DNA from: Vanilla planifolia
Taxonomy: Eukaryota > Streptophyta > Magnoliopsida > Asparagales > Orchidaceae
Direction: 5' to 3'
Length of the DNA: 64,000 nucleotides
Assembly (NCBI GenBank): GCA_023846275.1
Contig: JAIUJO010000070.1
Span: 1,810,501 to 1,874,500 of the forward strand
Shown one piece after another: positions 62,391 to 64,000 of this stretch; the stretch's first letter is position 1; every line of letters starts with the position of its first letter. The notes under the pieces were generated by a model. That model was not told the origin of the DNA. It worked only from the letters and a program-made list of their open reading frames with translations, and did not search any database. A program made the position numbers and the translations under genes.

Positions 62391-64000
62391 AAATACTATC
62401 ATGCTAGGAATCCAACAATATTTCTCAATCACAAGACCAAAGCATAAAAATAATATCAAAAAAATTAATAAGTCATTCAATCCTAGTCTACTCCAAGGCA
62501 ACACCGTTTAGCACTATCAATGCCTAATAAAAAATATAATAAGAAACTATTAAGTCTGATAACACTGTTGATACAATCCACATCTAAGAAAATATTATTG
62601 ATGATAAATAAATATCAAATCTACAACTATTAAACGTGAAATAAGGAAGATGAATCATATAAATATTGCACTAATTATTTTGCTGTTCTAACTCCTTGAT
62701 CCTACAAAAATATAATATGGTGAGTTAGAAGACTCAATAAGGAATCTTTGAGTTATGCTACTAAACTAACATGTGTTAGCTAAAAAAATATGAACAAATC
62801 AATGGAGTAAATCTTGTAAACTAACAGCTTTATATTTTAACAACTATAATGACATCATCATTTACCATGAAGTTAATATCTATTTTCTTATATTACGACT
62901 AATTGGTTGCTTATTGTCCACTTATGGATGTAACACTCTTTGTTATTCAAGAGAAACATGACAAGAGTTACCCTTTTTTGGCATCATGCTATCTAATACT
63001 CCATGAGGAAACGTTGATCACATGGGCCATCGCCTTAAGGTTCTATGGGTCATTAACAACCATAAGTACTCTGATAAAAAGCATAGCACATTATGTGATT
63101 TCTTAATCGATTGAATGTGAAAATATTCTCTCCTTGAACTATTTACAGAATGGCTTCCTGCTGATTCTAAAGATTTTTACCCCATAATATAACATTCTTG
63201 TCATAGGCTTAAGAATTTATGCATAACTACTGTAGGTCAAAGAAGTAGGGTAATTGAATTGTCTATCTCTTAAATGAGAATGCATTTTTAAAGGTCTATT
63301 ATGCCTAAATGTTTGATAATTTTCACAAAATCCTAAATGAACTAGTTAAAAAATTTTGCCCATTTTCCCTATTGATTATGTCTAGGAGCTTGCGTATCAA
63401 AGCTAACATAGTGTCTATATGGTCTTTATTTTTACCCATAGTTTAATTAAATATTTATTTGATTACCCTTGCAACTAAGTCTTGATTCGCACTTGTTTCA
63501 CTATAATCTTTATAACTCCAAAGTAACCCTTAATCATCATACCCATCCTAAGGCCCCTCTAGAGCTACTATAATTTCCTTAGATCACCAACTATGTAGCT
63601 TAAGAAAATAAATAAAAGCACCTGTGGTGTTGCCTAAAGGCCATACTAATGTAAAAGTTGGCAAACATTAGTATCTTACTACTTCCTTAATAAAACCTTG
63701 CTCATTCCATTATCTTATAATAATGTGCACAAAGGTTCATCGATGAAGTTTCCTTGCCAAATCAAAAGGACCTTCTATTATATCTTCCTTTTCTATACAT
63801 TATTTTTATTCTGTTGAGCCTGATTTCATGTCAAAGCTTACCAACATAATCGTATCCAAAGTCATTAAATTTTGAATTTAACTTTACTAAGAATTGTTAA
63901 TTATCCATAAAACTTTTACTTTAATGTCTAACCTCATCCTTAACACTTATTTTAAGGCTTTAAACAAAGCTATCCAAGGCTTCCCAACTAGGAACAAAGG
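62390..64000. other. Unassigned, mixed composition, to window end
   Basis: No family was recognised. From about 63,100 to the end, base composition suggests former coding sequence. The minus strand near 63,700-64,000 gives broken peptides such as PSWEALDSFV and DEVRH, SKSFMDN that I cannot assign. The plus-strand 67-codon frame at 62,903-63,106 has no recognisable motif. Confidence 0.35.

Noticed and set aside
1-64000. Bacterial, plastid or mitochondrial origin because of low GC
   Set aside because: Bacterial-style dense coding, plastid or mitochondrial genes, rRNA and tRNA are all absent. Plant-type LINE, copia and gypsy remnants point to a nuclear genome.

Overview
This window looks like plant nuclear DNA that is very AT-rich and made almost entirely of old, broken transposable elements. 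I see no intact protein-coding gene, no rRNA or tRNA gene and no CRISPR array. The plant assignment rests on the families present, all typical of flowering-plant or gymnosperm genomes: Ty1/copia pol, Ty3/gypsy pol with a chromodomain-like tail, and an L1-type LINE whose ORF2 ends in an RNase H domain. The strong AT bias and sparse genes would suit a gene-poor heterochromatic tract, or a giant intron, of an AT-rich plant. A holoparasite such as Rafflesiaceae is one possibility, but that is a guess.

Layout. 1-1.8 kb: AT-rich, unassigned. 1.8-3.7 kb: minus-strand copia pol remnant, with its reverse transcriptase (RT) middle part present a second time. 4.56-20.19 kb: a head-to-tail tandem duplication (units of about 7.5 and 8.1 kb, strongly diverged), each unit containing two copies of a sub-repeat (S) followed by a second sub-repeat (A). 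A third, partial A lies at 20.8-21.6 kb. 21.6-33.5 kb: AT desert without recognisable coding remnants. 33.5-38.9 kb: less AT-biased, mostly unassigned, one doubtful copia fragment. 38.9-39.6 kb: a weak Agenet/Tudor-like peptide and a 106-bp tandem duplication. 40.9-42.4 kb: minus-strand gypsy integrase with chromodomain-like tail. 43.06-46.15 kb: minus-strand LINE copy 1. 46.4-49.6 kb: A and S again, in the opposite linear order (A then S). 51.4-54.29 kb: minus-strand LINE copy 2 (RNase H, RT, linker, endonuclease part). 54.3-60.96 kb: plus-strand gypsy element with gag, protease, RT, RNase H and integrase remnants, putative LTR fragments at both ends and an ~840-bp GAA-rich array inside. 61.0-62.4 kb: the 5' remainder of LINE copy 2, so the gypsy element sits nested inside that LINE. 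62.4-64 kb: unassigned.

The pol remnants show a common decay pattern: conserved Trp codons have become TAG/TGA, CGA Arg codons look converted to TGA, and catalytic Asp codons have become Asn in RT, integrase, RNase H and endonuclease motifs. All fit C:G to T:A change, as expected from long-term cytosine methylation and deamination. The most interesting structures are the composite S/A tandem repeat and the nested gypsy-in-LINE insertion. I did not find convincing evidence of a new functional system.
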